DNA of 19,640 nt from positions 1 to 19,640 of the forward strand of contig DASUAS010000357.1 of the NCBI GenBank assembly GCA_035763625.1, in the 5' to 3' direction. The notes below the pieces were generated by a model. It did no database searches, had not been told where the DNA came from, and saw only the letters and a program-made list of their open reading frames with translations. This document shows positions 14,001 to 19,640 of this stretch, in pieces. The position numbers and the translations under genes were made by a program. This DNA is from DASUAS01 sp035763625. Lineage in GTDB: Bacteria > Actinomycetota > Acidimicrobiia > IMCC26256 > DASPTH01. Numbering within the stretch: the first letter of the stretch is position 1; the number at the start of each line of letters is the position of its first letter.

Positions 14001-14770
14001 CCGACCCCGTCGTCCCCACCCACCTGCGCGGCGAGGTGTGCTTCGACCGCGTCCGCTTCTCGTATCCGACCACCGGGCTCGAGACGCTGCACGGCGTCGA
14101 CCTGCACGTCGCTGCGGGCGAGACCGTCGCGCTCGTCGGCGAGACCGGCGCGGGCAAGTCGACGCTCGTGAAATTGGCGGCGCGCTTCTACGATGCCGAC
14201 TCGGGCGACGTGCTCATCGACGGGATCCCGGTGCGCGAACTCGACCTGCGCGCGTACCGACGACGACTCGGGTACGTCCCGCAAGAGGCGTTCCTGTTCT
14301 CCGGGACCGTGCGCGACAACATCGCGTACGGCCGACCTGACGCGACCGACGCCGAGGTCGAACGCGCCGCGCGGGCCGTCGGCGCGCACGAGTTCATCGC
14401 CGAGCTGCGTGGTGGGTACCTCCCCCCCGTCACCGAGCGTGGGCGGTCGCTGTCGGCCGGACAGCGCCAGCTGCTGTGCCTGGCGCGGGCCCTGCTCGTC
14501 GATCCCGCGATCCTCCTGCTCGACGAGGCGACCGCCAACCTCGACCTCAGCACCGAGGCGCGCGTCCAGCGCGCCATGGGCGTCATCTCACGCGATCGCA
14601 CCACGCTGCTGATCGCGCACCGCCTGCAGACCGCGCGCACCGCCGACCGGATCGTGGTCGTCGACGACGGACGCATCGTCGAGAGCGGCACGCACGCGGA
14701 GCTGGTCGAGCTCGACGGTGCCTATGCCGAGCTCTGGAACCGCAACCTCGACGCCTCGATCTCCGCGTAG
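11021..14770 (+). CDS. Fused double-length ABC exporter, asymmetric ATPase sites
   Basis: A single 1249-residue chain holds two full half-transporters. Half 1: membrane domain (about residues 15-310), Walker A GASGSGKST (368-376), signature LSGGQ (472-476), Walker B ending in Asp496 followed by Asp497. A Gly/Ala-rich linker spans about 575-680. Half 2: membrane domain (about 685-980), Walker A GETGAGKST (1040-1048), Q-loop YVPQEAF, signature LSAGQ (1144-1148), Walker B with Asp1168 and catalytic Glu1169. Half 1 has Asp in place of the catalytic Glu and FED where the Q-loop Gln is expected, so its site is probably degenerate, as in heterodimeric type IV exporters such as TM287/288. Likely substrates are drugs or lipids. 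The start is GTG at 11021, overlapping the marR stop; a longer frame from 10553 only shadows marR. Its 3' end overlaps ppa by 49 bp. Confidence 0.9.
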   Translation: MSTSWVRRLWPFLARHKRKVFAAFGVSLGTTLVTVAIPLIERSVVDNVIVTQQRALWPLLALLVALGVVNFALSYVRRFVGGRFAFDVQHDLRTTIFERVQRLDFAHHDQLPTGQIVSRASSDLALIQALLSFLPLATGNVVLLVLSFVVMLVLSPVLTLVVLAIVPALMIVSLRLRRVMFPSQWDALQRAGEVAGVVDEAVSGVRVVKGFGQEDRELASLTETAEGLYRSRVRTVRLQARYQSALQAIPSLGQVAVLALGGWLAIQGEISIGTFLAFSTYLVQLLAPVRMFAGMVAVAEQARAGTDRIFELIDSNPLVTERPDAPDLVATSGGISFEHVTYGYLRSEPVLRDFSLRIAPGETVALVGASGSGKSTVSLLLPRFYDVQAGTIRIDGVDVRDVTLDSIRREIGIVFEDAFLFSDTVRANIAYGRPDATDAEVERAARVAGAHQFVTALPDGYDTVVGERGLTLSGGQRQRISIARAVLTDPRVLVLDDATSSVDARTEEQIHATLREIMVDRTTVLIAHRRSTLRLANRVVLVADGRAAESGTHEELMATSPRYRALLHGPGEDLDDLETGDVIPDVPFTPVGDDGVTPDLWDRSEDAEAVRAFVAPAGPAVARSGFGGSGASARGVGGGLALAPTPELLAAVDALPPADDDPEVDVVAEAAASEHFRLRAFLSPYRRPLLIGFALIVVDSLLTLAGPFLVQQGLNQGVQHHAEGALWAASTLFLAATLVDWFVTWAYTRYTGRTAERLLFALRIRIFAHLQRLALDYYDRELSGRIMTRMTTDVDAFAQLLQTGLITALVNVMSFVGVLVVLSLISWPLTVGVLVLVPPLVLATVWFGRRSAKAYAHARETISTVNAEFQESLSGVREAQAYVQEGRAVDSFRATARRYLDARLRTQVLQAIYFPFILFLATCGDAIVLGLGSALVHDGTIAAGTVIAFLLYLDQFFAPVQQLSQVFDQWQQAVASMTKINELMQTPVTTPDAADPVVPTHLRGEVCFDRVRFSYPTTGLETLHGVDLHVAAGETVALVGETGAGKSTLVKLAARFYDADSGDVLIDGIPVRELDLRAYRRRLGYVPQEAFLFSGTVRDNIAYGRPDATDAEVERAARAVGAHEFIAELRGGYLPPVTERGRSLSAGQRQLLCLARALLVDPAILLLDEATANLDLSTEARVQRAMGVISRDRTTLLIAHRLQTARTADRIVVVDDGRIVESGTHAELVELDGAYAELWNRNLDASISA
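12329..12357 (+). repeat. 29-bp exact repeat, copy 1 (nucleotide-binding domain 1)
   Basis: It is identical base for base to 14345-14373, 2016 bp (672 codons) downstream and in the same reading frame. It encodes the TDAEVERAA segment after the Q-loop. A 15-bp identity (12301-12315) also precedes it. Confidence 0.85.
14345..14373 (+). repeat. 29-bp exact repeat, copy 2 (nucleotide-binding domain 2)
   Basis: It matches 12329-12357 exactly although the flanking domains have diverged (Walker A loops, signature and Walker B differ). It suggests an internal duplication with later local conversion, or strong constraint plus shared codon bias. Confidence 0.85.
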
Positions 14771-15231
14771 GCGGCGTCGCGACCCTCGTAGCCGCGCGTC
14801 TTCGAGTTCTTGTGGGGCTCGAGCATCTTGTACACATCGAAGAAGTGCTCGATCTCGTCGAGCAGCCGCTGGGGGATGTCGGCGATGTCGTCGACCGCGT
14901 CGTAGGTGGGGTCGTGCGACGGCACGCACAGGATCTTGGCGTCGGGACCCTTCTCGTCCTCCATCCAGAACACGCCGATGGCGCGCACCTCGACCCAGCA
15001 GCCGGGGAACGTGGGGTCCTCGAGCAGGACGAGCACGTCGAGCGGGTCGCTGTCGAGCGCGAGCGTGTCGGGGACGAAGCCGTAGTCGGACGGGTACACG
15101 GTCGCCGAGAACAGCCGGCGGTCGAGCCGGATGACGTGGCGGTCGTGGTCGTACTCGTACTTGTTGCGGCTGCCACGGGGGATCTCGATGACGACGTCGA
15201 ACGGCGCGCCCGGTTCCATCGCAGAGCTCAT
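14722..15231 (-). CDS. ppa: Inorganic pyrophosphatase (family I)
   Basis: This is a cytoplasmic magnesium-dependent enzyme splitting pyrophosphate to phosphate, which pulls biosynthetic reactions forward. The 169 residues match bacterial family I enzymes. Seen: VVIEIPRGSRNKYEYD (13-28), ATVYPSDYGFVP (43-54), the signature DSDPLDV (60-66) with the metal-binding aspartates, EDEKGPDAKI, and the C-terminal FFDVYKMLEP followed by GYEGRDAAYAEI. The start is ATG at 15231-15229, overlapping the MFS stop (ATGA); a second ATG at 15219 would remove four residues. Coupling to an efflux gene is unusual for this enzyme. The last 49 coding bases overlap the 3' end of the convergent ABC exporter, and no terminator is visible between them. 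Confidence 0.94.
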   Translation of the reverse strand: MSSAMEPGAPFDVVIEIPRGSRNKYEYDHDRHVIRLDRRLFSATVYPSDYGFVPDTLALDSDPLDVLVLLEDPTFPGCWVEVRAIGVFWMEDEKGPDAKILCVPSHDPTYDAVDDIADIPQRLLDEIEHFFDVYKMLEPHKNSKTRGYEGRDAAYAEIEASRLRFQSSA

Positions 15232-16688
15232 GCGGTTGATCCTGCCACGTCGCGTTCGGGTCCGTAGCACGGGATCGCCGGGTCGGCGTGCGCGACCGGC
15301 TGGACGAAGGCGGCGCGGCGGATGGTGAAGAACGAGAGCACGCCGCCGACCGCGGCGAGCACGGCGGCGATGTACATCGCGCGCGAGAAGCCGTCGACGA
15401 GGTCGAGGCCTTGCCCGGCGGTCAGACCCGCGGCGGCAGGCAGCACCGCCACGGCGAGGAGGCCGGCGATGCGCGCCACCGAGTTGTTGATCGCCGACGC
15501 GATGCCGGCGTGGGAGTCGTCCACCGCGCCGAGCACAGTGGCGGTGAGGGGCGCGACGGTGAGTGACAACCCGAGGCCCAGCACCAGGAGCCCGGGGAAC
15601 ACCGTCGCCCAGTAGCTGGTGCCGGGATCGACCCGCCCGAGCAGCACCATCCCGAGCGCGACCACGAGCGGCCCGACCGTCATCGGGATCCGTGGCCCGA
15701 TGCGTTGCGCCAACGCGCCCGCACGGGCCGAGAGCAGCAGCATGCACGCGGTGATGGGGAGCAGCGACGCCCCGGCTTCGAGCGCCGAGTACCCCAGGTC
15801 GGTCTGGAGGTGGACGACGAGCAGGAACGTCACGGTGCCGAGCGCGGCGTAGACCGCGAACGTCACTGCGTTCGCGCCGGAGAACTGCTCGGATCGGAAG
15901 ATCGACAGCGGCACCATCGGGTGCGCGCGTCGCAATTCGACGACGCCCCAGGTCACCAGGGCCGCGACCCCGATGATGCCCGCCACGACCGCGAGCGTGC
16001 CCCAACCGTTACCCGGACCTTCGATGAGCGCATACACGAAGCCGGCCAGTCCGACGGTGAGCAGCGCACTGCCGAGGACGTCGAGGTGGGCGGCGGCGTG
16101 CTCGTCGCGCGACTCGGGGACGTGGCGAGCCGCGATCGCGAACGCGGCCGCCGACAACGGGAGGTTGATCACGAACACCCAGCGCCACGACACCGAGTCG
16201 ATGAGCCACCCGCCGAGGAACGGGCCGAGCGCGGTGGCGATGCCCCCGAGCCCGGACCAGGCACCGATGGCGCGGCCGCGGTCGTCGACGTGGAACGACG
16301 CCGACACGATGGCCAGGCTGTTGGGCACGAGCAACGCCGCGGCCGCGCCCTGCACGCACCGGGCCGCGATCAGCGACCCGGTGTCGGGTGCGACCGCGCA
16401 CAGCAACGACGTGGCCGCGAACCCGACCAGCCCCAGTTGGAACACCCGGCGGCGGCCGTAGCGGTCGCCCAGTGATCCACCGAGCACGAGCAACGATCCG
16501 AGCGTGAGCAGGTAGCCGGTGAGCACCCATTGCAGGTCGCCGAGATCGGCGTGCAGGTCGCGTGAGATCGCGGGCAGCGCGGCGTTCACGACGGTGCCGT
16601 CGAGGAACGCGACGCCGGAGCCGAGCACGGCGGCGGCGACGACCCACCGACCGCGCGTCGTCCCCATGCGCAGATCCGGAGAACCCAT
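15228..16688 (-). CDS. DHA2-type MFS drug/proton antiporter
   Basis: This 486-residue protein has about 14 predicted membrane helices. Seen: FLDGTVVNAALPAI in helix 1 (the DHA2 family motif D1), GSLGDRYGRRRVF between helices 2 and 3 (motif A), and GIATALGPFLGGWLI in helix 5 (motif C, antiporter motif), followed by SWRWVFVINLP. This places it with EmrB/QacA-type proton-driven efflux pumps of the cytoplasmic membrane. The substrate is unknown. The start is ATG at 16688-16686, with AACACT 6 nt upstream as a possible leaderless -10; an in-frame ATG at 16667 is an alternative. Its stop overlaps the ppa start, and only 36 bp separates it from divergent leuC. Confidence 0.88.
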   Translation of the reverse strand: MGSPDLRMGTTRGRWVVAAAVLGSGVAFLDGTVVNAALPAISRDLHADLGDLQWVLTGYLLTLGSLLVLGGSLGDRYGRRRVFQLGLVGFAATSLLCAVAPDTGSLIAARCVQGAAAALLVPNSLAIVSASFHVDDRGRAIGAWSGLGGIATALGPFLGGWLIDSVSWRWVFVINLPLSAAAFAIAARHVPESRDEHAAAHLDVLGSALLTVGLAGFVYALIEGPGNGWGTLAVVAGIIGVAALVTWGVVELRRAHPMVPLSIFRSEQFSGANAVTFAVYAALGTVTFLLVVHLQTDLGYSALEAGASLLPITACMLLLSARAGALAQRIGPRIPMTVGPLVVALGMVLLGRVDPGTSYWATVFPGLLVLGLGLSLTVAPLTATVLGAVDDSHAGIASAINNSVARIAGLLAVAVLPAAAGLTAGQGLDLVDGFSRAMYIAAVLAAVGGVLSFFTIRRAAFVQPVAHADPAIPCYGPERDVAGSTA

Positions 16689-16724
16689 GCGAGGAGTGTT
16701 CCACGCGCCTGGCAGAATCGATCC
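16689..16724. promoter_or_regulatory. 36-bp divergent promoter region, MFS gene and leuC
   Basis: Both start codons have a -10-like hexamer exactly 6 nt upstream: AACACT (16700-16695, minus) for the MFS gene and CAGAAT (16713-16718, plus) for leuC. No ribosome sites are present, so both mRNAs may be leaderless. The -35 boxes would fall near or inside the opposite gene's first codons, so the two promoters must overlap. Confidence 0.4.
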
Positions 16725-18140
16725 ATGGCCGCCCGTACACCCGCCCGAACCCTCAGCGACAAGGTGTGGGACCGCCACGTGGTCCACCGAGCCGTGGGCG
16801 AACCCGACCTCCTCTACATCGATCTCCACCTGGTCCACGAGGTGACGTCACCGCAGGCGTTCGACGGCCTCCGCATGGCCGGGCGACCGGTCCGTCGCCC
16901 CGACCTGACCGTGGCCACGATGGACCACAACGTCCCCACCGAGCACATCGACCAGCCCGTGGCCGACCCCATCTCGGCCAAGCAGATGGAGGTGCTGGCG
17001 GCGAACTGCGCCGAGTTCGGCATCCGCCTCTACCCGATGGGCGCGCCGGGCCAGGGCATCGTGCACGTCATCGGCCCCGAGCTCGGGCTCACGCAGCCGG
17101 GCATGACCATCGTGTGCGGCGACAGCCACACGTCGACCCACGGCGCGTTCGGCGCGCTGGCGTTCGGCATCGGCACCAGCGAGGTCGAACACGTGCTCGC
17201 TACGCAGACCCTGCCGCAGGCGAAGCCGGGCACCATGGCGGTCACCGTCGACGGGGTGCTCCCGGCGGGCGTCACCGCGAAAGACATCGTCCTCGCGATC
17301 ATCAACCGGATCGGCACCGGCGGCGGCATCGGTTCGGTCATCGAGTACCGCGGGTCGGCCATCCGCGGCCTCTCGATGGAAGGCCGCATGACCGTGTGCA
17401 ACATGTCGATCGAGGCGGGCGCGCGCGCCGGGCTCGTCGCCCCCGACGACGTCACGTTCGCGTACCTCGAGGGTCGCGAGTTCGCACCGTCGGGTGCGGC
17501 CTGGGAGCGAGCGCTCGACGATTGGCGCGGGCTGTCCACCGACGACGATGCGACGTTCGACAAGGAGGTCGTGCTCGACGCCGCCTCACTGCGGCCGTCG
17601 GTCACGTGGGGCACCAACCCCGCGCAGTCGGTGTTCATCGACGACGCGGTGCCGTCACCCGATTCGTTCGCCGATTCCGATGCGCGCGACAGCGCGGAGC
17701 GGGCGCTCCGCTACATGGGCCTGAAGGCGGGCACACCGATGCGCGAGATCGCCGTCGACACGGTGTTCATCGGCTCGTGCACCAACTCCCGCATCGAGGA
17801 CCTGCGTGCCGCGGCGGCAGTTGCCGAGGGACGTCGGGTGCGCGACGGCGTGCGCACGTTGGTGGTGCCGGGTTCGATGAAGGTGAAGGCGCAGGCCGAA
17901 GCCGAGGGCCTGCACGAGGTGTTCCTCGCCGCCGGGTTCGACTGGCGCGAGGCCGGGTGCTCGATGTGCCTGGCGATGAACCCCGACAAGCTGGCGGTCG
18001 GTGAACGCTGCGCGTCGACGTCGAACCGCAACTTCGAGGGACGGCAGGGCAAGGGCGGCCGCACGCACCTCGTCTCGCCCGAGGTCGCGGTGGCCACCGC
18101 GATCGCCGGCCACTTCGCGACCCCCGACGACCTCGACTGA
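16725..18140 (+). CDS. leuC: 3-isopropylmalate dehydratase large subunit
   Basis: LeuC with LeuD isomerises 2-isopropylmalate to 3-isopropylmalate, the second step of leucine synthesis, using a [4Fe-4S] cluster. The length of 471 residues is standard. Seen: TLSDKVWDRHVVHR at the N-terminus, LYIDLHLVHEVTSPQAF, DHNVPT, GQGIVHVIGPE, CGDSHTSTHGAFGALAFGIG, and the cluster cysteines Cys352 (FIGSCTNSR), Cys412 and Cys415 (AGCSMCLAMNPDK). All three ligands are present. These features fit bacterial LeuC better than aconitase. The start ATG has no ribosome site and appears leaderless. leuD follows after 14 bp, so leuCD is an operon; no leader peptide or attenuator like that of leuB fits in the 36-bp upstream gap. 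Confidence 0.96.
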   Translation: MAARTPARTLSDKVWDRHVVHRAVGEPDLLYIDLHLVHEVTSPQAFDGLRMAGRPVRRPDLTVATMDHNVPTEHIDQPVADPISAKQMEVLAANCAEFGIRLYPMGAPGQGIVHVIGPELGLTQPGMTIVCGDSHTSTHGAFGALAFGIGTSEVEHVLATQTLPQAKPGTMAVTVDGVLPAGVTAKDIVLAIINRIGTGGGIGSVIEYRGSAIRGLSMEGRMTVCNMSIEAGARAGLVAPDDVTFAYLEGREFAPSGAAWERALDDWRGLSTDDDATFDKEVVLDAASLRPSVTWGTNPAQSVFIDDAVPSPDSFADSDARDSAERALRYMGLKAGTPMREIAVDTVFIGSCTNSRIEDLRAAAAVAEGRRVRDGVRTLVVPGSMKVKAQAEAEGLHEVFLAAGFDWREAGCSMCLAMNPDKLAVGERCASTSNRNFEGRQGKGGRTHLVSPEVAVATAIAGHFATPDDLD

Positions 18141-18154
18141 GGAGGTAGGTCCAC

Positions 18155-18751
18155 ATGGAACCCGTCCGTGAGATCGTGGCGCGGGCCGTCCCGCTCGACC
18201 GCAGCGACGTCGACACCGACCAGATCATCCCGAGCGACTGGCTCAAGCGGGTCGAGCGCACCGGCTTCGGTGAGGGCCTCTTCTCGGAGTGGCGTGAGAG
18301 CTCCGACTTCGTGCTCAACCAGGAGCAGTTCGACGGCGCGCAGATCCTGGTGGCGGGACCCAACTTCGGCACCGGGTCGTCGCGCGAGCACGCGCCGTGG
18401 GCGCTCGAGGACTACGGGTTCCGCGCCGTGATCTCACCCCGGTTCGCCGACATCTTCCGGAACAACTGCCTGAAGATCGGGCTGCTGCCGGTCGAGCTGC
18501 CGCCCGAGGTGGTGACGCGGATCATGCGGGCGGTCGAGGACGACCCGATGACCGAGATCGTCATCGACGTCGTCGACCGGCGGGTGGCGGTCCCCGCCAT
18601 CGACCTCGACGAGCCCTTCGACCTCAGCGACTTCCACCACTACCGCCTGCTCGAGGGCCTCGACGACATCGGCCTCACCCTCCGCCACACCGCCGAGATC
18701 GACGCCTTCGAAGCCACGCGCCCCACCTACGCGCCCCGCGTCCCGGCCTGA
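18155..18751 (+). CDS. leuD: 3-isopropylmalate dehydratase small subunit
   Basis: LeuD supplies the swivelling domain that completes the isopropylmalate isomerase active site with LeuC. The 198 residues are typical. Seen: PLDRSDVDTDQIIPSDWLKR near the N-terminus, then GPNFGTGSSREHAPWALEDY (family core with the SREHA motif), AVISPRFADIFRNNCLKIG, and a C-terminal FHHYRLLEGLDDIGLTLRH typical of LeuD. The start ATG is preceded by GGAGG (18141-18145), directly after the leuC stop and nine bases before the ATG, so translation is reinitiated in the operon. The gene ends 25 bp before the convergent ABC-2 permease gene with no recognisable terminator between them. Confidence 0.96.
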   Translation: MEPVREIVARAVPLDRSDVDTDQIIPSDWLKRVERTGFGEGLFSEWRESSDFVLNQEQFDGAQILVAGPNFGTGSSREHAPWALEDYGFRAVISPRFADIFRNNCLKIGLLPVELPPEVVTRIMRAVEDDPMTEIVIDVVDRRVAVPAIDLDEPFDLSDFHHYRLLEGLDDIGLTLRHTAEIDAFEATRPTYAPRVPA

Positions 18752-18776
18752 CGACGAAGCTGCGTGACTCGGGTGG

Positions 18777-19598
18777 CTACGGCTGGAGCAGTTGGCGCAG
18801 GCGGCGGGTGGCGATCCTCAGGCCGACGGTGCCCATGACCACGAGGTAGGTGACGTTCAGCAACATGGTCCAGGTGAGCTGGCCGGTGGTGAGTCCCCGC
18901 TCCAACGCGACGCCCTGGTAGAGGGGCGTGCACTTCACCACCCACTGCAGCCCCTCCGGGTACTGCGAGAGCGGGAAGAACGTGGCGGCGAAGAGGAACA
19001 TCGGGATGAGGGCGAGGTTGACGAAGTCGAAGTCGGTCCACGACCGCATGAAGGTCGTCGCCGCGATGCCCGCCCCGGCGAACCCGTACGCGACGAGCAC
19101 CGCCGCCGGCAGTGCGAGCAGCGCCCACCACGAGCCCACCAGACCCATGCACACCATCGTCACGAGGAAGACGGCGGAGTACACGCCGCCGCGGATCAGC
19201 GCCCACAGCAGCTCGCCCCGGGCGATGTCGCCCACCTCGAGCGGTGTCGCCAACATCGCGTCGTAGGTGTGCGCGTACTTGAACTTGAAGAAGAAGTTGA
19301 ACGTGGTGTCGAGCACCGCGCCGTTCATCGCCGCCGCCGCCATGAGACCGGGCGCGACGAACTGGTCGTACGCGATCGGTTGGCCGCCAGGTCCCGGCAC
19401 CTTGCCGACCAGCCCACCGACCCCGATGCCGATCGAGAGCAGGTACAACAGCGGTTCGAAGAGGCCACTGACGAACGCGAGCCACATGCGCCGGTACGCC
19501 AGCGTGTTGCGCTCGACGACCCGGAGCGCACCCTTGCCGGCGCGACCACCCGCGGCACGTCGTCGGCCCGCCTCTTTGACCGCGATCGCCGAGATCAC
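18777..19598 (-). CDS. ABC-2 type transporter permease (NodJ/DrrB-like)
   Basis: This 273-residue integral membrane protein has about six helices. Seen: a cytoplasmic N-terminus, ERNTLAYRRMWLAFVSGLFE (amphipathic entry helix typical of ABC-2 permeases), PLLYLLSIGIGVGGLVG, APGLMAAAAMNGAVLDTTFN, the KYAHTYDAMLATPLEVGDIA loop characteristic of the NodJ/DrrB group, and the late FPLSQYPEGLQWVVKCTPLY segment. It would export a drug, lipid or polysaccharide-like compound with a separate ATPase. The start is taken as GTG at 19598-19596 because it overlaps the TGA of a frame entering from the right edge (GTGA); a frame open to the window edge makes a longer N-terminus possible. The substrate is not deducible. 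Confidence 0.85.
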   Translation of the reverse strand: MISAIAVKEAGRRRAAGGRAGKGALRVVERNTLAYRRMWLAFVSGLFEPLLYLLSIGIGVGGLVGKVPGPGGQPIAYDQFVAPGLMAAAAMNGAVLDTTFNFFFKFKYAHTYDAMLATPLEVGDIARGELLWALIRGGVYSAVFLVTMVCMGLVGSWWALLALPAAVLVAYGFAGAGIAATTFMRSWTDFDFVNLALIPMFLFAATFFPLSQYPEGLQWVVKCTPLYQGVALERGLTTGQLTWTMLLNVTYLVVMGTVGLRIATRRLRQLLQP

Positions 19599-19640
19599 GA
19601 CGTCAACGCCCGGGTGAAGCGCCGCACACCCCACCAGCAC
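19595..19640 (-). CDS. Last codons of a gene upstream of the permease, probably its ATPase
   Basis: The minus-strand frame entering from the right edge reads CWWGVRRFTRALTS and stops at TGA (19597-19595), overlapping the permease GTG by four bases. In ABC-2 systems the ATP-binding subunit gene usually lies directly upstream and is coupled this way. Fourteen residues cannot prove identity; the assignment rests on context. Confidence 0.35.
   Translation of the reverse strand, partial: CWWGVRRFTRALTS

Noticed and set aside
10820..14389. Long minus-strand frames (619 and 563 codons) under the ABC exporter
   Set aside because: They are mirror frames of a GC-rich coding strand, His/Arg/Asp-rich and without recognisable domains or start sites.
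1..19640. CRISPR arrays, tRNA/rRNA genes, insertion sequences, prophage or toxin-antitoxin pairs
   Set aside because: Reading the window I found no regularly spaced repeats, cloverleaf-like genes, transposase-like frames or terminal inverted repeats.

Overview
The window is high-GC, gene-dense bacterial chromosome. It most likely comes from an actinobacterium outside the well-studied genera, perhaps an Acidimicrobiia-like lineage. The evidence is an actinobacterial-type LeuB, a DUF222/HNH (13E12-type) protein, a Gram-positive-style LexA box, and several genes with a TANNNT-like -10 about 6 nt before the start codon and no Shine-Dalgarno, which is the actinobacterial leaderless arrangement. 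The lineage is inference. Content is mostly housekeeping and transport. I see no CRISPR array, insertion sequence, phage gene, rRNA or tRNA.

Left part (1-4800). The 5' part of leuB runs leftward off the edge. Its 5' leader (about 541-685, minus strand) looks like an attenuator: a 17-codon ORF ending in Ala-Val-Ile-Val-Ile-Ser, a perfect hairpin, then a terminator-like hairpin with a T-rich tail. A membrane-anchored YceI protein (808-1509) converges on a tadE-tadG pair (minus strand). That pair diverges from a Flp-type pilin gene (3808-4002), which is followed by strong hairpin terminators. greA follows, apparently leaderless.

Middle part (4680-11020). A DUF222/HNH gene sits behind a promoter whose -35/-10 spacer contains a perfect LexA-type palindrome. 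A protein of unknown function with a faint resemblance to AcpH-type hydrolases comes next, overlapping tail to tail with a hydantoinase/oxoprolinase hyuA-hyuB pair. Upstream of hyuA is an orphan OmpR-type winged-helix regulator with a receiver-like but degenerate N-terminus. Divergent from it is a MarR regulator, translationally coupled to the next gene.

Right part (11021-19640). A 1249-residue ABC exporter has both halves fused in one chain, with one degenerate and one canonical ATPase site. It converges on a minus-strand pair, a DHA2-type MFS efflux gene and inorganic pyrophosphatase, joined by an ATGA overlap. Only 36 bp separates the MFS gene from the divergent leuC-leuD operon. With leuB this puts three leucine-pathway genes in the window; leuA is not seen. 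The right edge holds an ABC-2 permease (minus strand) and probably the last codons of its ATPase partner.

The most interesting signals are regulatory: the leuB leader, the LexA box, the dyads in front of marR, and the leaderless promoters. I did not find a clearly new multi-gene system.
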